From NCBI GenBank assembly GCA_003612285.1, contig RAYE01000021.1:1-64000 (forward strand): a DNA stretch of 64,000 nucleotides. The letters run 5' to 3'. Source of the DNA: a bacterium D16-51. Its GTDB lineage: Bacteria; Bacillota; Clostridia; Lachnospirales; Lachnospiraceae. Position numbers and translations under genes: made by a program. This document shows positions 16,648-26,687 of this stretch, in pieces. The notes below the pieces were generated by a model that had not been told where the DNA came from, ran no database searches, and saw nothing but the letters and a program-made list of their open reading frames with translations. Each line of letters starts with the position of its first letter. Position 1 is the stretch's first letter.

Positions 16648-17697
16648 ATGGAGCAGTTGGGGAAAAACAGGAATCTGCGTGAGCGGCAGGAAGAGAGGGA
16701 ACATCAGATATTAAGCAAATATGCGATGTTTGCCGACCAGTCGGCAGGGCGTGACAAAAAAGAGCCGCAGTGCGATATCAGGACGGATTTTCAGAGGGAC
16801 CGGGACAGGATTTTGCACTGTAAGGCGTTTCGGCGGCTAAAACAGAAGACGCAGGTATTTTTGGCGCCGGAAGGAGACCACTACCGTACACGGATGACCC
16901 ATACCCTGGAGGTGGCGCAGAATGCACGGACGATTGCCAGGGCGTTGTTTTTAAATGAGGATCTGACAGAAGCAATTGCGCTCGGCCATGATTTGGGGCA
17001 TACGCCATTTGGCCATGCAGGGGAGCGGACGCTTAATAGGATTTCAAAGGGGTTTGGAGGGTTCTGCCACAATGAGCAGAGCGTACGTGTTGTGGAGCGG
17101 CTGGAGAAAGATGGCGCCGGCCTGAACCTGACAAAAGAGGTAAGGGATGGTATTTTGAACCACCAGACAAAGTCAGCGCCAAACACTTTGGAAGGGAAGA
17201 TTGTAAGGCTGTCAGACAAGATTGCCTATATTAATTCAGATATTGACGACGCAATCCGTGCCGGAATCATCAGGGAAGAGGAAATCCCTTCCAGGCTGAC
17301 CGATATTCTGGGAAAGAGTACAAATCTGCGCCTGAACACGCTGGTACATGATATTGTGAAAAACAGTGAGGGGAAAAATGATATCTGTATGTCGGAAGAG
17401 GTAGAAGAAGCTATGAAAGAGCTCCGGGGCTATATGTTCCAGAGCGTCTATACAAATCCGGCGGCAAAGAGCGAGGAAGATAAGGTTGACAACCTGATTG
17501 GCCAGTTATATGAGTATTATATACATAATATAGAAAAAATGCCTGCAGAGTTTTTGCTGCTGATTGACGGCGGTGAGCCGGATGAGCGCGTCGTCTGTGA
17601 TTTTATCGCCTGTATGAGCGACCGCTATGCGGTAAACCTTTATAAAGACATTATGATACCAAAATCCTGGAGCGTACATGGAATTGAGCACCGGTAA
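16648..17697 (+). CDS. dgt: Deoxyguanosinetriphosphate triphosphohydrolase-like HD protein
   Basis: This HD-domain dNTPase hydrolyses dNTPs to deoxynucleoside and triphosphate. Seen here are HCKAFRRLKQKTQVF, the first metal-ligand histidine in RMTHTLEVAQ, the HD pair in ALGHDLGHTPFGHAGE and the SDKIAYINSDIDDA segment with a further aspartate. About 349 residues is typical of the shorter Firmicute form. The ATG at 16648 is chosen because AGGCGGG lies 6 nt upstream. Several earlier in-frame starts exist. It immediately precedes dnaG-rpoD, a common Clostridial arrangement that links nucleotide pools and replication genes. Confidence 0.92.
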   Translation: MEQLGKNRNLRERQEEREHQILSKYAMFADQSAGRDKKEPQCDIRTDFQRDRDRILHCKAFRRLKQKTQVFLAPEGDHYRTRMTHTLEVAQNARTIARALFLNEDLTEAIALGHDLGHTPFGHAGERTLNRISKGFGGFCHNEQSVRVVERLEKDGAGLNLTKEVRDGILNHQTKSAPNTLEGKIVRLSDKIAYINSDIDDAIRAGIIREEEIPSRLTDILGKSTNLRLNTLVHDIVKNSEGKNDICMSEEVEEAMKELRGYMFQSVYTNPAAKSEEDKVDNLIGQLYEYYIHNIEKMPAEFLLLIDGGEPDERVVCDFIACMSDRYAVNLYKDIMIPKSWSVHGIEHR

Positions 17698-17885
17698 TCA
17701 TTGACAGAACTGCTGGAATTTTTTTTGTGTTATAGGAAATTGCGCTGATTTTGCGTTCTTCTTAGGTGCTGGAAAGGCTTCGTGCTTTTTTGGAAGAAAA
17801 AAAGGAAACCCTGATTTTGCGTCGAATAACTAATATAGGGAAATCCGTTTTTTTATTAGAAAGTTGCAGGAAGGGGGGACAGATT

Positions 17886-19664
17886 GTGGCGAGGTTCTCG
17901 GAGGAGCAGATAGAACAGGTGCGCCAGAGGAGCGATATTGTTGAAGTGATTGGAAATTATGTCCGGCTGAAACGTTCCGGGAGCGGTTATGTGGGGCTTT
18001 GCCCGTTCCACAACGAAAAGTCCCCCTCTTTCTCGGTAAATCCGGCAAGGCAGATGTACAAATGCTTTGGCTGCGGGGTTGCCGGCAACGTTATTACTTT
18101 TGTGATGGAATATGAAAATTACTCTTTCCCGGAGGCGATGGAGTTTTTGGCAGCGCGCGCCGGGATTGAGCTTATGCAGCAGGAGATGACAGCGGAGCAG
18201 AAAAGGCAGGAGAGCCTGCGGGCAGTGCTTTTGGAAATCAATACAAAGGCAGCACGTTTTTTTTATGCTGTGTTAAAGTCTGCGCAGGGAAAGCAGGGAT
18301 ATAGTTATTTAAAGCAGCGTGGCTTATCTGATGAGACGATTGTGCATTTTGGGCTTGGCTATGCGGGCCAGGGAGGGGACAGCCTGTACCGCTACCTCAA
18401 ACAGCAGGGTTACCGGGATGACATTTTAAAGGAGACAGGCCTTTTTAAAATGGACGAGCGTGGCGTCTATGACAAGTTCTGGAACCGTGTAATATTTCCG
18501 ATTATGGATATTAACAACCATGTTATAGGTTTTGGAGGCCGTGTGATGGGGGATGGGAAACCGAAATACCTGAATTCCCCGGAAACAAAACTGTTTGATA
18601 AAAGCAGGAATTTATTTGGGCTGAATTATGCCCGGCAGGGAAAAAGGGAATATTTTATTCTATGTGAAGGATATATGGACGTCATTGCCCTGCACCAGGC
18701 AGGGTTTTCCAGTGCCGTGGCGTCGCTTGGCACAGCGTTTACGGAGCTGCAGGCTAACCTGATGCGCCGTTATACAAAGGAAGTGCTTTTGACGTATGAC
18801 AGCGATGGGGCAGGACAGAAAGCGGCTCTGCGTGCAATCCCGATTTTGCGCAGGGCGGGCTTAAATGCGAAGATTGTAAATATGGAACCATATAAAGACC
18901 CTGACGAATTTATCAAAGGGCTTGGCGCAGAGGCATTTGAGGAACGGTTAAACACAGCGCAGAACAGCTTCTTTTTTGAGGCGGAAGTGGCAAGGGGCGC
19001 ATATGATATGGCTGACCCGGAGCAAAAGACAGAGTTTTACCATGAGCTGGCAAAGAAACTTCTTGTTTTTACGGATAAAGTGCAGCGGGAAAATTATATG
19101 GAAGCAGTTGCTGCAAAATATTCTATCAGGAAAGAAGATTTGCGGGAGCTGGTCATCCGCTACAGCAGCCAGATGCCGGAAGGGTACGGGACGGAACGTC
19201 CGGACAGGGAATTAAAAAAGAGCCGGAAAAAAGAAGAGGAAGGCATAGGGTATGCTTACCGCCTGCTGCTTTCCTGGCTGATTGAATCCCCAGGGCTTTA
19301 CAGATCAGTCAGCGCGCTGGTTACGCCAGAGGATTTTTGTGAAAAAAATTACCGGGAAGTTGCGTCTATGCTGTATGGGCAGCTTGAAGAAGGAGAAGTT
19401 GTTCCGGCAAAAATCATCAATTATTTTGAGGATGCAGAACAGCAGAAAATGGCGGCGCAGATGTTTCAGGCAAATTTTCAGGCGGATATGGGTACGGAGG
19501 AAAAAGAGAAAGCATTAAATGAACTGATTATGCGCATTAAGGAGTACAGTATCGACCATCAGATGAGGAACTTAACGGATATGGGGCAGCTCCAAAAACT
19601 GGTTTTAGAGAAGAAACAGTGGCAAACGCCTGACAAATTGCATATTTCTTTGAAAGATGGTTAA
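17886..19664 (+). CDS. dnaG: DNA primase
   Basis: The protein has 592 residues from a GTG at 17886 with AGGAAGGGGGG upstream. Earlier in-frame codons add a non-conserved leader. The CHC2 zinc finger is CPFHNEKSPSFSV with CFGCG. The catalytic TOPRIM core includes FILCEGYMDVIAL and the acidic DSDGAGQKAA. The C-terminal third is a DnaB-interaction region. DnaG makes RNA primers for Okazaki fragments at the fork. It lies in the classic macromolecular-synthesis order with rpoD directly downstream. Confidence 0.95.
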   Translation: MARFSEEQIEQVRQRSDIVEVIGNYVRLKRSGSGYVGLCPFHNEKSPSFSVNPARQMYKCFGCGVAGNVITFVMEYENYSFPEAMEFLAARAGIELMQQEMTAEQKRQESLRAVLLEINTKAARFFYAVLKSAQGKQGYSYLKQRGLSDETIVHFGLGYAGQGGDSLYRYLKQQGYRDDILKETGLFKMDERGVYDKFWNRVIFPIMDINNHVIGFGGRVMGDGKPKYLNSPETKLFDKSRNLFGLNYARQGKREYFILCEGYMDVIALHQAGFSSAVASLGTAFTELQANLMRRYTKEVLLTYDSDGAGQKAALRAIPILRRAGLNAKIVNMEPYKDPDEFIKGLGAEAFEERLNTAQNSFFFEAEVARGAYDMADPEQKTEFYHELAKKLLVFTDKVQRENYMEAVAAKYSIRKEDLRELVIRYSSQMPEGYGTERPDRELKKSRKKEEEGIGYAYRLLLSWLIESPGLYRSVSALVTPEDFCEKNYREVASMLYGQLEEGEVVPAKIINYFEDAEQQKMAAQMFQANFQADMGTEEKEKALNELIMRIKEYSIDHQMRNLTDMGQLQKLVLEKKQWQTPDKLHISLKDG

Positions 19665-19706
19665 AGTATAGCGTAAGCCAGTACATATAGGAAAGGAAGG
19701 AACACT

Positions 19707-20966
19707 ATGGCAGCAGAAAAGAAACAGACAGCCGGAGATTTCTTAGCAGAGGAAGAAATGAAAGGGGTTACGAAAAAAGGCGCGGCAAAAGGCTCTGTGG
19801 GGAAGCGGACAGGCAGTAAGAAAAAAGAACTGAGCCCGGCGGAGGAAGAACAGAGGTTCCGTGAGAAGCTTGCTGCATTAAAGCAGCTTGCCAAGTCAAA
19901 GAGGAATGTTCTGGAGCTTTCAGAAATCAATAATTTTCTGAATGACGTCGTACTGGATGAGGAAAAAACGGAGAAGGTCATAGAATTTCTGGAGTCAGAA
20001 GGTGTTGATGTGCTTAGGATTCCCGAAGGGGACGTTCCGGATGCAGATGATGATCTGCTTCTGGAAATGGAAGCCAATGGGGAAGTGCCGGACGAGGAAG
20101 AGATTGAGAAAATTGATTTATCTATCCCGGAGGGAGTCAGCATAGAAGATCCTGTCCGTATGTATTTAAAGGAAATCGGGAAAGTGCCGCTTTTGACAGC
20201 GGAAGAGGAAGTAGATTTGGCGCAGCGCATGGAACATGGGGACATGGAGGCTAAGAAAAAGCTAGCTGAAGCAAATCTCCGCCTTGTTGTCAGTATTGCA
20301 AAGCGCTATGTGGGGCGCGGGATGCTGTTTTTGGATTTAATCCAGGAAGGGAACCTTGGGCTGATTAAAGCGGTTGAAAAGTTTGATTACAAAAAGGGAT
20401 ATAAGTTCAGTACCTATGCAACATGGTGGATACGCCAGGCGATTACCAGGGCGATTGCCGACCAGGCAAGGACAATCCGTATTCCGGTGCATATGGTGGA
20501 AACGATTAATAAATTTGTGCGTGTGCAGAGGCAGCTTTTGCAGGAGCTTGGAAGGGAGCCGTATCCGGAAGAGATTGCAAAGCATATGAATATGCCGGTT
20601 GACCGTGTAAGGGAAATCCAGAAGATTTCTTTGGAACCTGTGTCTCTGGAAACGCCGATTGGTGAGGAAGAGGACAGCCATCTGGGGGATTTTATCCAGG
20701 ATGATAATGTTCCGGTGCCGGCCGAGGCGGCGGCATTTACGCTTTTGCGCGAACAGCTCGAGGAGGTGCTTAGCACGCTGACAGAGAGGGAGCAGAAGGT
20801 TTTAAAGCTCCGTTTTGGCCTAGAGGATGGACGGGCAAGGACATTAGAGGAAGTTGGCAAGGAATTTAAAGTAACACGTGAGCGCATCCGCCAGATTGAA
20901 GCAAAGGCGCTTCGTAAATTACGTCATCCAAGCCGCAGCCGCAAGTTAAAGGATTATTTAGAGTGA
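19707..20966 (+). CDS. rpoD: Primary RNA polymerase sigma factor (sigma-70/SigA)
   Basis: The protein has 419 residues with a lysine- and glutamate-rich N-terminal region 1.1-like part. Region 1.2 is [11 protein letters not shown]. Regions 2.1-2.4 include [20 protein letters not shown] and [19 protein letters not shown] for -10 recognition. Region 3 follows, and region 4.2 is [20 protein letters not shown] for -35 recognition. The ATG at 19707 has GGAAAGGAAGG upstream. The trmK start overlaps its stop (TGATG), indicating coupling. The TTGACA/TATAAT promoters seen elsewhere in the window fit this factor. Confidence 0.97.
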   Translation: MAAEKKQTAGDFLAEEEMKGVTKKGAAKGSVGKRTGSKKKELSPAEEEQRFREKLAALKQLAKSKRNVLELSEINNFLNDVVLDEEKTEKVIEFLESEGVDVLRIPEGDVPDADDDLLLEMEANGEVPDEEEIEKIDLSIPEGVSIEDPVRMYLKEIGKVPLLTAEEEVDLAQRMEHGDMEAKKKLAEANLRLVVSIAKRYVGRGMLFLDLIQEGNLGLIKAVEKFDYKKGYKFSTYATWWIRQAITRAIADQARTIRIPVHMVETINKFVRVQRQLLQELGREPYPEEIAKHMNMPVDRVREIQKISLEPVSLETPIGEEEDSHLGDFIQDDNVPVPAEAAAFTLLREQLEEVLSTLTEREQKVLKLRFGLEDGRARTLEEVGKEFKVTRERIRQIEAKALRKLRHPSRSRKLKDYLE

Positions 20967-21703
20967 TGCATTTGTCAGAAAGGCTTCAAAGGGTGGCGGC
21001 AAATGTTTTATCAGGCGGGGTAGTCGCAGATATTGGCTGTGACCATGGTTTTACTTCAATCTATCTGGTGCAGGAACATAGGACTGTTTCTGCAATTGCT
21101 ATGGATGTTAACCAGGGACCGCTTAAACGGGCAAAAGAGCATATTTTACAATATGGCATGTCAGACAGGATTTCCCTGCGGCTGTCAGATGGGCTTTCAG
21201 GGCTTTTGCCGGGAGAGGCCGACACCATTTTAATCAGTGGGATGGGCGGGGCTTTGACTGCCAGGATTTTAACAGACGGCAGGGAAGTAACGGCGGCGGC
21301 AAAAGAGCTGGTGCTGTCTCCGCAGTCAGAGGTATTTTTAGTCAGGAGATGTGTCCACAGGCTTGGGTTTCGGATTGCATCAGAAGAGATGCTGTCAGAC
21401 CAGGGGAAATATTATGTTGTAATACGGGCAGTTCCAGGAAATGAGCGTTATGAGGAAGAAATTGATTATCTGTATGGCAGGAAATTAATGGACAGGCAGG
21501 ATAAAACATTTTTTCTATATATGGAGAAAGAAGAGGCGCGGGTAAATAAGGTGCTTTGCGGCCTGCCAGATCAGGGGCTTTCTGCTGTGGGAAAACAGAG
21601 AAAAAAGGAGCTGCAGCAGGAAAGGGCACAGATTCAAAAGGTTTTGAATAGAATATCCTGTCAAAAGGAAGGAGGGCGGCTATGGGAAGACGAATCAGGG
21701 TAA
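20966..21703 (+). CDS. trmK: tRNA (adenine(22)-N1)-methyltransferase
   Basis: The protein has about 245 residues. The N-terminal Rossmann methyltransferase carries the SAM motif VADIGCDHGFTSIYL, then AMDVNQGPLKRAK and ILISGMGG. The C-terminal part is a charged helical pair that binds tRNA. TrmK methylates A22 in the D-loop of Gram-positive tRNAs. The ATG at 20966 shares one base with the rpoD stop, and the 3' end overlaps the next gene by 22 bp. Position after rpoD is the standard Firmicute context. Confidence 0.92.
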   Translation: MHLSERLQRVAANVLSGGVVADIGCDHGFTSIYLVQEHRTVSAIAMDVNQGPLKRAKEHILQYGMSDRISLRLSDGLSGLLPGEADTILISGMGGALTARILTDGREVTAAAKELVLSPQSEVFLVRRCVHRLGFRIASEEMLSDQGKYYVVIRAVPGNERYEEEIDYLYGRKLMDRQDKTFFLYMEKEEARVNKVLCGLPDQGLSAVGKQRKKELQQERAQIQKVLNRISCQKEGGRLWEDESG

Positions 21704-23343
21704 CAGTAGGGACGGATACCAGGGAGTATGAGGAAGGCGTTACATATGGTGAAATTGCTGCAGGATACCAAAAGGAGTACCAATACGATATTATCCTGGC
21801 ACAAAAGGGCGGAAAGCTTGCCGAGCTTCGGAAAACGGTCCGTGAAGACTGTACGGTGGCATTTTTGACAACTGCGGCAGGGAGCGGGCATAAAACGTAT
21901 GAGCGCGGCGCAATTCTTTTGATGCTGCGGGCATTTTATGCAGCTGCAGATACAGAAAAGCTTCATAATATTTTTATCAGGCATTCCCTTGGGGACAGTG
22001 TATATTGTGAGGCGGATGGGATAGAAGTGACAGAAGGGCTTTTAGGGCGGGTTGAGCAGCATATGAAGGAGTTAGTGGGCAAAGACCTTCCGTTTGAGAA
22101 GCGTTCGGTAGATACTTCTAAGGCTTTAAAGATTTTTGAGCAGAACAGGATGTATGATAAAAAGAAGCTTTTTGAGTTCAGGCGTGTTTCAAAAGTAAAC
22201 CTTTATTCGCTGGATGGTTTTGAAGATTATTATTATGGGTATATGCCGGCCTCCACGGGCGTACTGAAATATTTTGCATTGAAAAAATATGGGGATGGTT
22301 TCTTACTCCAGATTCCAAATCAGAAGACGCCGGATACCCTCTGTGGGTTCCAGGACCGCCCGAAGCTGTTTGCAGCTTTGCAGGAAGCGTCAGAATGGGG
22401 ACGGCTGGTAGATGTTGATACGGCTGGCGCTTTAAATGATGTGATTGCCCATGGAGGGGCGCAGGAGCTGATTTTGGTACAGGAAGCGCTTCAGGAGAAG
22501 AAAATTGCAGAAATAGCGGGGCAGATTGCAGCAGACCGCAGCAAAAAATTTGTTTTAATCGCAGGCCCGTCTTCTTCCGGGAAAACGTCATTTTCCCACC
22601 GCCTGTCAATACAGCTTAGGGCGTACGGGTTAAAACCCCATCCAATTGCGATGGACAATTATTTTAAGGACAGGAAAGATACGCCTCTGGATGAAAATGG
22701 GAAATATGATTTTGAATGCCTGGAAGCCATTGATATTGAGCAGTTTGATAAGGATATGCTTGCGCTTCTGGAGGGAAAACGCGTAGAACTCCCATATTTT
22801 AATTTTGTGATTGGCGAAAGGGAATACAGGGGGGATTTCCGCCAGCTTGGGGCTGACGATATCCTGGTGATTGAAGGAATCCATGGGCTGAATGAAAGGT
22901 TTTTGCAGACACTTCCAAAAGAAAGTAAATTCAGGATTTATATTAGCGCCCTGACACAGTTAAATATTGATGAGCATAACCGGATTTCTACAACAGACGG
23001 AAGGTTAATCCGCCGTATGGTGCGTGATTCGCGTACCAGGGGGACGACGGCGGAAAAGACGATTGCGATGTGGCCGTCTGTCAGGAGAGGGGAAGACAGG
23101 CATATTTTCCCGTTCCAGGAACAGGCCGATGTTATTTTTAATTCCGCCCTGATTTATGAACTGGCTGTTTTAAAGCCTTATGCTGAGGCAGTATTGTTTG
23201 GGATTTCAAAAGACGTCCCGGAGTATATTGAGGCGAAAAGGCTTTTAAAGTTTTTAGATTATTTTATAGGTATCAGCAGTGAAGGGATACCAAAAAATTC
23301 CCTTGTCCGGGAGTTTGTCGGCGGCAGTATTTTTAAAGTATAG
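21682..23343 (+). CDS. Uridine kinase-like nucleoside kinase with N-terminal TGS/ThrRS-like domains
   Basis: The protein has 553 residues. The first 60 residues resemble a TGS domain (GTDTREYEEGVTYGEIA). A ThrRS second-additional-domain-like segment includes GHKTYERGA and the later YYGYMPAST. The C-terminal half is a P-loop kinase with LIAGPSSSGKTSFSHRL, then MDNYFKDRKDTPLDENGKYD and VIEGIHGLN, typical of uridine kinase/phosphoribulokinase. This fused form is common in Clostridia. It probably phosphorylates a pyrimidine nucleoside, but the substrate is not proved by sequence. It follows trmK with an overlap, so the two are co-translated. Confidence 0.88.
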   Translation: MGRRIRVTVGTDTREYEEGVTYGEIAAGYQKEYQYDIILAQKGGKLAELRKTVREDCTVAFLTTAAGSGHKTYERGAILLMLRAFYAAADTEKLHNIFIRHSLGDSVYCEADGIEVTEGLLGRVEQHMKELVGKDLPFEKRSVDTSKALKIFEQNRMYDKKKLFEFRRVSKVNLYSLDGFEDYYYGYMPASTGVLKYFALKKYGDGFLLQIPNQKTPDTLCGFQDRPKLFAALQEASEWGRLVDVDTAGALNDVIAHGGAQELILVQEALQEKKIAEIAGQIAADRSKKFVLIAGPSSSGKTSFSHRLSIQLRAYGLKPHPIAMDNYFKDRKDTPLDENGKYDFECLEAIDIEQFDKDMLALLEGKRVELPYFNFVIGEREYRGDFRQLGADDILVIEGIHGLNERFLQTLPKESKFRIYISALTQLNIDEHNRISTTDGRLIRRMVRDSRTRGTTAEKTIAMWPSVRRGEDRHIFPFQEQADVIFNSALIYELAVLKPYAEAVLFGISKDVPEYIEAKRLLKFLDYFIGISSEGIPKNSLVREFVGGSIFKV

Positions 23344-23393
23344 GAAAGCCGTCTGCATGAATACTTGGCAGGGACAGGCAGAAAGGACAGAGT

Positions 23394-24245
23394 ATGGCAA
23401 AGATAATTGATGGGAAGAAGATTTCACAGGAAATTAAGGATGAATTAAAAGAAAAAACAGGGCAGTTAAAGCAGGAAGGGGTTTCTGTCTGCCTGGCGGT
23501 AATCCAGGTGGGAAATAATCCGGCTTCTACGGTATATGTTGGGAATAAGAAAAAGGCGTGCGCTTATGTAGGGATTGAATCGCTTGCCTATGAGTTGCCA
23601 GAAGAAACGACGGAAGAGGAACTTTTAAAGCTTGTGCGGGAATTAAATGAAAAAGAGGAAGTGGACGGCATTCTGGTACAGCTTCCGCTTCCATCCCATA
23701 TTGATGAGGATAAAGTGATCCAGGCAATCAGCCCGTTAAAAGATGTGGACGGTTTTCATCCGCAGAGCGTCGGCGCATTAAGTATCGGGCAGAAGGGGTT
23801 TGTCTCCTGTACGCCTGCCGGCATTATCCAGCTTTTAAAACGTTCTGGTGTTGAGATTGACGGCAAAGAATGCGTCATTGTTGGCAGGAGCAATATTGTA
23901 GGGAAGCCTATGGCGCTTCTTTTGCTCCGTGAAAATGGGACTGTGACAGTCTGCCATTCCCATACATCTGATTTGAAGGAAGTGACAAGGCGTGCAGATA
24001 TCCTTGTTGTGGCAATCGGAAAGGCAAAAATGGTTGACAGCAGTTATATTAAAGAAGGGGCTGTTGTCATTGACGTCGGTATGGACAGGGATGAAAATGG
24101 GAAACTTTGCGGCGATGTAGATTTTGATTCCGTAAAGGAGAAAGCAGGCGCGGTTACGCCGGTTCCGGGAGGCGTGGGACCTATGACGATTGCTATGCTG
24201 ATGAATAACTGTGTGGAGGCTGCATTGCAGAAAAAAGGATTGTGA
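23394..24245 (+). CDS. folD: Bifunctional methylenetetrahydrofolate dehydrogenase/cyclohydrolase
   Basis: The protein has 283 residues with the FolD signatures: catalytic Tyr/Lys region [30 protein letters not shown], the NADP-binding [15 protein letters not shown], and [13 protein letters not shown] near the end. It interconverts 5,10-methylene-THF and 10-formyl-THF in the cytosol, supplying one-carbon units for purines and formyl-Met-tRNA. The ATG at 23394 has AGAAAGGACAG upstream. rimO starts 10 bp after its stop. Confidence 0.96.
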   Translation: MAKIIDGKKISQEIKDELKEKTGQLKQEGVSVCLAVIQVGNNPASTVYVGNKKKACAYVGIESLAYELPEETTEEELLKLVRELNEKEEVDGILVQLPLPSHIDEDKVIQAISPLKDVDGFHPQSVGALSIGQKGFVSCTPAGIIQLLKRSGVEIDGKECVIVGRSNIVGKPMALLLLRENGTVTVCHSHTSDLKEVTRRADILVVAIGKAKMVDSSYIKEGAVVIDVGMDRDENGKLCGDVDFDSVKEKAGAVTPVPGGVGPMTIAMLMNNCVEAALQKKGL

Positions 24246-24255
24246 GGAAACGGGT

Positions 24256-25671
24256 TTGGAGATATTTTTTGAGTCATTAGGGTGTGACAAAAATCTTGTG
24301 GACAGTGAAATGATGGTTGCTGCTTTGCAAAAGGCCGGGCATCAGCTTACCGACGACTTGCTTTCTGCAGAAGTGATTGTTGTAAATACCTGCTGTTTTA
24401 TAGGCGATGCAAAAGAAGAAAGCATTAATGCGCTTCTTTCCATGGCGGAATATAAGGAGACGGCAAAGTGCCGCCTTTTGGTTGCAGCAGGCTGCCTGGC
24501 ACAGCGCTACCATAAGGAAATCCGTACGGAAATCCCGGAGGTGGATGTGGTTGTAGGCACGACGGGCTACGAGAAATTGGCGGCTGCCATAGAAAAAGGG
24601 CTGGCGCAAAAAGATGTTTCTGGGATGGAAGGAACAGGTTCTGTACAGGGCACTGCAGAATATTTAAAAGATGTGGATTACCTTCCAGAGCCTTTAACAG
24701 AACGCAACAGCCTGACAGGCGGGTATTATGCGTATTTAAAAATTGCTGAAGGCTGTGATAAGCATTGCAGTTATTGTGTGATTCCCAGAGTGCGGGGAAA
24801 ATACCGCAGCGTGCCGATGGAAAACCTGGAAGCGCAGGCAGCCCATCTTGTACAGAATGGTGCAAAAGAGCTGATTTTGATAGCGCAGGAGACGACGCTT
24901 TACGGAGTGGATTTGTACGGGCAAAAAAGCCTTCCAAAGCTTTTGGAGAAGCTTTCGGCAATCGAGGGCTTACAGTGGCTGCGGATTTTGTACTGTTACC
25001 CTGAGGAGATTACAGAGGAGTTAATAGACGCTGTTAAGCGGCTTCCAAAGGTATGCCGTTATCTGGATATCCCAATCCAGCACAGTTCAGACAGGATACT
25101 GCAGAGAATGGGGCGCCGTACAAGGAGGGAAGAAATTGCTTCTATCATACAAAGGCTCCGCAGCGAAATACCGGGAATTGCCCTCCGTACTACATTAATC
25201 ACAGGGTTTCCGGGGGAAACAGAAGAAGATTTTGAAGATTTAAAAGAGTTTGTCAGGGAGCAGCGTTTTGAACGGCTGGGTGTTTTTACGTATTCACAGG
25301 AGGAAGATACGCCGGCTGCAGATTTTGAAGGCCAGGTTGACGAAGAGGTAAAAGCAGCCAGGCGGGATGAAATTATGGAGCTGCAGCAGGAGATTGCATT
25401 TGAAAAGTGCCAGGAACAGATAGGCAGGATTCTTTCTGTTATGGTGGAAGGAAGGCTTCCGGAAGAAAACCTCCCAGAGGGGGAGATATATATTGCCAGG
25501 ACATATATGGATGCACCAGAGGTGGATGGGTATGTTTTTGTCAGGAGCAGATGGAACCTGATGTCGGGAGATTTTATTACGGTAAAAGTAGTTGGTGCAG
25601 ATGGATATGATTTGATAGGGGAAATTTCAGACGGGGAAGAAGAACAGCTTTGTGCAGAAATGGAGAGATAG
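24256..25671 (+). CDS. rimO: Ribosomal protein S12 methylthiotransferase
   Basis: This radical SAM enzyme adds a methylthio group to the conserved aspartate of ribosomal protein S12. The start is probably TTG at 24256 (GAGG 9 nt upstream), giving LEIFFESLGCDKNLVDSEM, the diagnostic RimO opening. Cluster cysteines are in SLGC, NTCCFIGDAKEE and AAGCLAQR. The radical SAM motif is GCDKHCSYCVIPRVRGKY. A C-terminal TRAM domain (about residues 400-470) contacts S12. It is chained with folD and pgsA by very short gaps, so it belongs to one transcription unit. Confidence 0.95.
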   Translation: MEIFFESLGCDKNLVDSEMMVAALQKAGHQLTDDLLSAEVIVVNTCCFIGDAKEESINALLSMAEYKETAKCRLLVAAGCLAQRYHKEIRTEIPEVDVVVGTTGYEKLAAAIEKGLAQKDVSGMEGTGSVQGTAEYLKDVDYLPEPLTERNSLTGGYYAYLKIAEGCDKHCSYCVIPRVRGKYRSVPMENLEAQAAHLVQNGAKELILIAQETTLYGVDLYGQKSLPKLLEKLSAIEGLQWLRILYCYPEEITEELIDAVKRLPKVCRYLDIPIQHSSDRILQRMGRRTRREEIASIIQRLRSEIPGIALRTTLITGFPGETEEDFEDLKEFVREQRFERLGVFTYSQEEDTPAADFEGQVDEEVKAARRDEIMELQQEIAFEKCQEQIGRILSVMVEGRLPEENLPEGEIYIARTYMDAPEVDGYVFVRSRWNLMSGDFITVKVVGADGYDLIGEISDGEEEQLCAEMER

Positions 25672-25672
25672 T

Positions 25673-26221
25673 ATGAATTTACCAAATAGAATAACAATGC
25701 TTCGGATTCTTTTAATTCCTTTTTTTGTTTTTTTTATGCTGACAGACCAGATTCCGTATTCCAGGTATATCGCTGTTTCTATATTTATCATAGCAAGCCT
25801 GACAGATACATTAGATGGGTATCTGGCGCGGAAATATAACCTTGTGTCTAATTTTGGGAAATTTGTGGACCCCCTTGCAGATAAACTTTTAGTCTGCTCA
25901 GCCTTAGTGTGCTTTGTGGCCCTGCCAGAGAACCCGATGCCGGCATGGGGCGTTATTGTGATTATCAGCCGTGATTTTATTATCAGCGGTTTCCGCCTGG
26001 TGGCTTCTGATGCAGGGGTTGTCATTGCGGCAGGCTGGTGGGGGAAAATTAAGACAGTAGTCCAGATGCTGATGTCTATCCTTTTGATTGTAGATTTTGA
26101 TGGGGAAATCATTAACCTGGTAGAATATATTTTTATCTATGCGGCAATTCTTTTAACAGTAATTTCCCTTGTGGATTATCTGTGGAAGAACCGGGAGGTA
26201 TTAAATGATGGAAACATGTAA
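25673..26221 (+). CDS. pgsA: CDP-diacylglycerol-glycerol-3-phosphate 3-phosphatidyltransferase
   Basis: The protein has 182 residues from the ATG at 25673 (GGAGAGATA upstream), one base after the rimO stop. The N-terminus MNLPNRITMLRI and the CDP-alcohol phosphotransferase motif D-x2-DG-x2-AR-x8-G-x3-D-x3-D (SLTDTLDGYLARKYN, GKFVDPLADK) are complete. About five membrane helices are present. PgsA makes phosphatidylglycerol phosphate, the first committed step to PG and cardiolipin, at the membrane. Confidence 0.95.
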   Translation: MNLPNRITMLRILLIPFFVFFMLTDQIPYSRYIAVSIFIIASLTDTLDGYLARKYNLVSNFGKFVDPLADKLLVCSALVCFVALPENPMPAWGVIVIISRDFIISGFRLVASDAGVVIAAGWWGKIKTVVQMLMSILLIVDFDGEIINLVEYIFIYAAILLTVISLVDYLWKNREVLNDGNM

Positions 26222-26687
26222 CAAAGAACTGGTGCAAAAGCTAAAAGAGAAAGGGTTTCATATTTCAACGGCTGAGTCATGTACAGGAGGCATGGTGGCA
26301 GCGTCGATTGTAGACGTGCCGGGTGCGTCTGATGTTTTTGAAGAGGGATATATCACATATTCCAACCGTGTGAAAGAAAAGCTTCTTTCCGTCCTGTCTG
26401 AAACGATTGAAAAATATACGGTAGTCAGCAGCCAGGCTGCAAAAGAGATGGCGGCCGGCACGCAGGAAAGGACCGGCTCGGAACTGACAGTATCTGTTAC
26501 GGGATATGCAGGGCCGGGTGATGCAGAGGATGGGACAAAAGCAGGGACAGTCTATATTGGGACGTGCTTTAACGGAGAGGCCAGGGCAAAGGGCTTTCTC
26601 TTTGAAGGAGACAGGAAGCAGGTACGGCGGCAGGCGGCAGAGGAAGCAGTGCGGTTTGCACTGGAAAGGATAACGGAAGGTGAGTAA
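26205..26687 (+). CDS. pncC: Nicotinamide-nucleotide amidohydrolase (CinA C-terminal domain protein)
   Basis: The protein has 160 residues matching only the C-terminal PncC domain of CinA: STAESCTGGMVAASIVDVPG, YITYSNRVKE and SVTGYAGPGD with the loop that binds NMN. It deamidates NMN to nicotinic acid mononucleotide and recycles NAD. The N-terminal molybdopterin-like domain of full CinA is absent, as in the E. coli paralogue. It overlaps pgsA by 17 bp and the next gene by 8 bp. Confidence 0.92.
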   Translation: MMETCNKELVQKLKEKGFHISTAESCTGGMVAASIVDVPGASDVFEEGYITYSNRVKEKLLSVLSETIEKYTVVSSQAAKEMAAGTQERTGSELTVSVTGYAGPGDAEDGTKAGTVYIGTCFNGEARAKGFLFEGDRKQVRRQAAEEAVRFALERITEGE